NCBI GenBank assembly: GCA_024305405.1 | Contig: JAKNDB010000103.1 | Coordinates: forward strand, 3,100,001-3,164,000 | From: Dirofilaria immitis | Taxonomy: Eukaryota > Nematoda > Chromadorea > Rhabditida > Onchocercidae | Direction: 5' to 3' | DNA length: 64,000 nucleotides | Shown here: positions 61,201-64,000 of the stretch, one piece after another | Numbering within the stretch: position 1 is the stretch's first letter | Layout of the letters: each line of letters starts with the position of its first letter | Position numbers and translations under genes: made by a program | Notes under the pieces: model-generated | Seen by the model: only the letters and a program-made list of their open reading frames with translations | What the model was told of the DNA's origin: nothing | The model's database searches: none

Positions 61201-63040
61201 CTTGGTAGAACGCCGTCTGGCGATAGTCGAACACCGATGTATAGCGGTGGCAGTAAAACTCCAATGTACGGGGCCCAAACTCCGATGTATGGTTCGCAAA
61301 CACCCATGCATGAAGGAGGTGGGAGCTATCATCTCTTATTCATTTATAAGAAGACTAATTCGTGCTGGAGTTCTTTCCAAATTATTAGTGCTGTAATTTA
61401 TAACAAAACTTATAATAAAAATTCTGTTGTTCTTGGGAAAAGTTTCACCTTAACAAATTCAGGGCGAAGTCCGAAAATAGCAAATTGTGACTGATAGTTT
61501 ACTTTTTCAGAGTAAATTTTGTTACTCTTAAATCTAAATCTTTCGCTATTTTTTCTTTTTTGAATGCAAATACTAATGCCTTTATGCATATAAACTGTTT
61601 TTATTTAGGACGTACGCCACATTATGGTGCCTTAACACCATCATATGATGGTGGACGTACTCCAGTTCATTCTTCGGCTTGGGATCCATCCACAACGCCA
61701 GCACATCCAATCAATGATGATATTCATTACGATGAGCCCTCATCACCCTTCAATGTACCTACTCCGGGCGCAATGAATCCTCATACTCCTGGCTACAATC
61801 CAGATTCTTCTCTTGGTAAAATTTATTTTGTCAAAGTTAATTTGTTATGGAGATTGCTGAACTATTTGAATGTAAAACATTAGTAATGTCGATGATCTAC
61901 GTAAGTATAGTTTCAGGGCAGTCGTACGCACCAATGACACCTGGCGGAATGTATGCAGATTATGCTGCTCCAAGTCCTTTCTCAGATGGTCGTAAGTTTA
62001 CACATGTACACTGTTTTGCTTACTGAGGTCAAAATATCTCAGGAAATTTGGGAACCAAATGTTTCTAAATATTATTAACGCCTTTTTAATTAATTATTTT
62101 AGGTTCAAATGGAGGCGTCACTGCAACAGGCTCTGGTGCAATACGTAAGTGTTTGATCTCGTTTATAAAAGATAATGCGAAATAAAATCTCTTATCTTTA
62201 CGTTTTATGGGATTTTCAGCGCAACACATATTGAACTCAGGCGAATGGGTATCAGTTGATATGGTGGTACGATTTCGTGATAACTATGATGATGATGAAC
62301 TTAAAGGTCAAGAAGGAACTATTAAAAATGTTGACACTGTGGTAAGTGCTTATTCATTTTATTTTTTATTGTTGCTTTTATTTTAATGTGACTGACATTA
62401 ATTGACGTAACTTGCTTGAAATTTCAGGAGAGCCGTTGCAGTATTTACTCATTCGAATTAGATCGTGAAGTAACAGCATATTTCGATCAGATTCTTCCCG
62501 TCAAGCCTCAGCAGGGTGATAGGGTGCGTCTTCTTGTTCATTTAAAATTAAAAATTATGCTTGTTTTCACAACATTTAGCAAAACTAAAAATTAAAAAAG
62601 TCTTGGATACGTTGTCAGTTGAATATATTTTTTTGTTTACACTTGAGCATTTACACAGTTACTACATATTTATACCAAATTAAACTACAATTGATATCTT
62701 TATGTAAGATTTAAAGTACGCGTGATAAGTGATTAAATATACAGAAATATATTGCTAATTTACCTCATATTTTTTGTAAAAATCAAAGTCGATAATATCA
62801 GACAGGCATATATAGAATGAATATGGTTGGCTTTTCCAGAAATCGATTGCAGTATTATTTGGTATTTTACTATTGATTTATCACACTGATTGTATTTAGG
62901 CGAAAATAATATATGGTGACGATATTGGTATCAGCGGTACCTTAGTATCAGTGGACAATACTGAGGCAGTGGTTAAAACCGATAACAATGATATTGTTTT
63001 AAGTCATATTGAATCACTCTGTCGCATGGAAAATTTATAA
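55293..63040 (+). CDS. spt-5: Transcription elongation factor SPT5 (DSIF large subunit)
   Basis: SPT5 with SPT4 forms DSIF, which clamps RNA polymerase II, mediates promoter-proximal pausing and, after CDK9 phosphorylation, supports elongation. 24 exons: 55293-55358, 55653-55720, 55801-55907, 55982-56169, 56248-56482, 56566-56811, 56992-57084, 57199-57266, 57542-57644, 57916-57990, 58181-58332, 58485-58640, 59200-59367, 59453-59577, 59985-60141, 60367-60510, 60740-60921, 61126-61318, 61609-61815, 61917-61991, 62103-62144, 62220-62341, 62428-62523, 62900-63040; about 1,070 residues. Order: acidic N terminus (D/E runs, KKRKK-type patch), NGN domain from about residue 190 ([15 protein letters not shown]), KOW domains ([48 protein letters not shown]), a C-terminal repeat region rich in RTPMYG/QTPMYG motifs (from about 795), then two last KOW-like modules. 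Four A-runs lack one base each: 55654-55658, 55885-55889, 57982-57986, 59486-59490. The 60511 intron uses a GC donor. Confidence 0.97.
61200..61815 (+). other. SPT5 C-terminal repeat (CTR) coding segment
   Basis: Within the 61126-61318 and 61609-61815 exons the protein has repeated (R/K/Q)TPMY(G/S)(G/A)(S/A)-type units ([49 protein letters not shown]). In this family the threonines are P-TEFb/CDK9 phosphorylation sites, so this is the regulatory tail of the elongation factor. The repeat is interrupted by the 61319-61608 intron. Confidence 0.85.
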
Positions 63041-64000
63041 TTCTTTACTTTGTTATGTTTTTTCTCACATTTTTTCATTCTTAAGCTAATGGTTATCTAG
63101 ACGTATGAATTGATAGTATTGGTATTTGATTTTTTTAAAGTAGTTAACGAAATTGATTAGCGACCTTCAAAATTTGAATAAAATTGAGATTCGAAATACA
63201 TAATATAATAAATCAACTGCAAGAACGTATAATTGTATCTTAAAAACGAAACAGAATCGCGAAATTTCTATGGCAAAGAACATTAAAATATAGTAATAAT
63301 AACAGTTAAGATCTTCCTACATTTAAATTGACATCGATATCATTCAAAGAGTTAGTGAATTTTAAAAATTGTAATCTCCAAAGAATTTCTGATGCAGATC
63401 ATTATTCAAAAAATGCTGTGTAGAAACACAAAGAGAATGAGGTTCTTGAATAAGAAATTTGGATCATCTAGAGCTTCGTATAAACTTTCGGTTTTTGAAT
63501 AAAATGCTGTATATTATTAGCTTTTGCATAACATTTTATCGTGAAAAATTTTTGTTTTTATTTTCTTTGATGATACTTACAGTTGATTTTTCTATGTATT
63601 TTATGCTTTAGCTTTATTTAAGTTTCAAGAAAAAAATTGTTGAAAAGTAGTGAATTCTTGCATTCCAATTTCGCTCCAATTTAGCTTAGTAATTGGAAAA
63701 GACTTCAATGTGACGTGCTTTTTTCGTAGAATTGTATTCATTTTATGTTTCGATTTCTCTTTATTTATATCGGCATCATTTCTATTGCTCGTCAGATTTT
63801 AAGCACGTATCTGTATTTGCTATCAAGTTTGCAATTAAAGATAAACTAAAGCATTGAATGATTTATGAGATCTTATTTATGGTCGTTTTTAACCAACAGT
63901 ATTGGATTTCATTTTTTTCTCTCTTTTAAAGTAACTTACGAATTTTTCGGATTTTATGGACTTCTGTATGCGGTATTCATTTTAGGAATGGGAGAATTCA
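63041..64000. other. 3' UTR and downstream intergenic DNA
   Basis: After the SPT5 stop no further exon, RNA gene or repeat is visible up to the window edge. Confidence 0.6.
63177..63182 (+). terminator. AATAAA polyadenylation signal of SPT5
   Basis: Canonical hexamer 137 bases after the SPT5 stop codon; assignment by position only. Confidence 0.5.

Noticed and set aside
1..64000. CRISPR array, bacterial operon, endosymbiont insertion or viral gene
   Set aside because: Tandem arrays here have no spacer structure, all recognisable genes are nematode with spliceosomal introns, and no prokaryotic or viral protein was recognised.

Overview
The window is nuclear DNA of a nematode, most likely a spirurid or filarial worm. 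It is very AT-rich, its genes are cut by many introns with TTTCAG/TTTTAG-type acceptors, and its proteins are closest to nematode orthologues (TRP-4, a worm-type TRPC channel, PRX-19, SPT-5, a class I histone deacetylase). No bacterial operon, CRISPR array, rRNA or intact tRNA was seen. All exon models below were built by eye from frame, splice motifs and recalled family conservation; no search was run.

Layout: 1-6.2 kb is repeat-rich intergenic DNA. On the minus strand, 6.2-14.5 kb is a TRPC-family cation channel, 15.97-17.84 kb is a small four-helix membrane protein, and 25.9-40.6 kb is a TRPN/NOMPC mechanosensory channel (trp-4, 32 exons, about 1,928 residues). 17.8-25.9 kb and 40.6-46.7 kb are gene-poor. 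A class I HDAC lies on the minus strand at 46.7-51.1 kb. It is head-to-head with PEX19/prx-19 (plus, 52.9-54.7 kb), which is followed in tandem by SPT5 (plus, 55.3-63.0 kb, 24 exons).

The window thus has a left half of ion-channel and membrane genes set among transposon relics and minisatellites, and a right half of housekeeping genes: chromatin deacetylation, peroxisomal membrane-protein import and transcription elongation. Nothing indicates that the genes form one pathway, and I found no convincing wholly new system.

The most notable signals are: (1) about fifteen single-base indels, mostly one base missing from a homopolymer, that break otherwise conserved genes and look like uncorrected long-read errors; (2) a trp-4 intron filled with degenerate tandem copies of the end of its neighbouring exon, including the splice donor; (3) two 662-bp solo-LTR-like repeats, one in each TRP gene; (4) two inverted copies of a short TIR element; (5) three inferred GC-AG introns.
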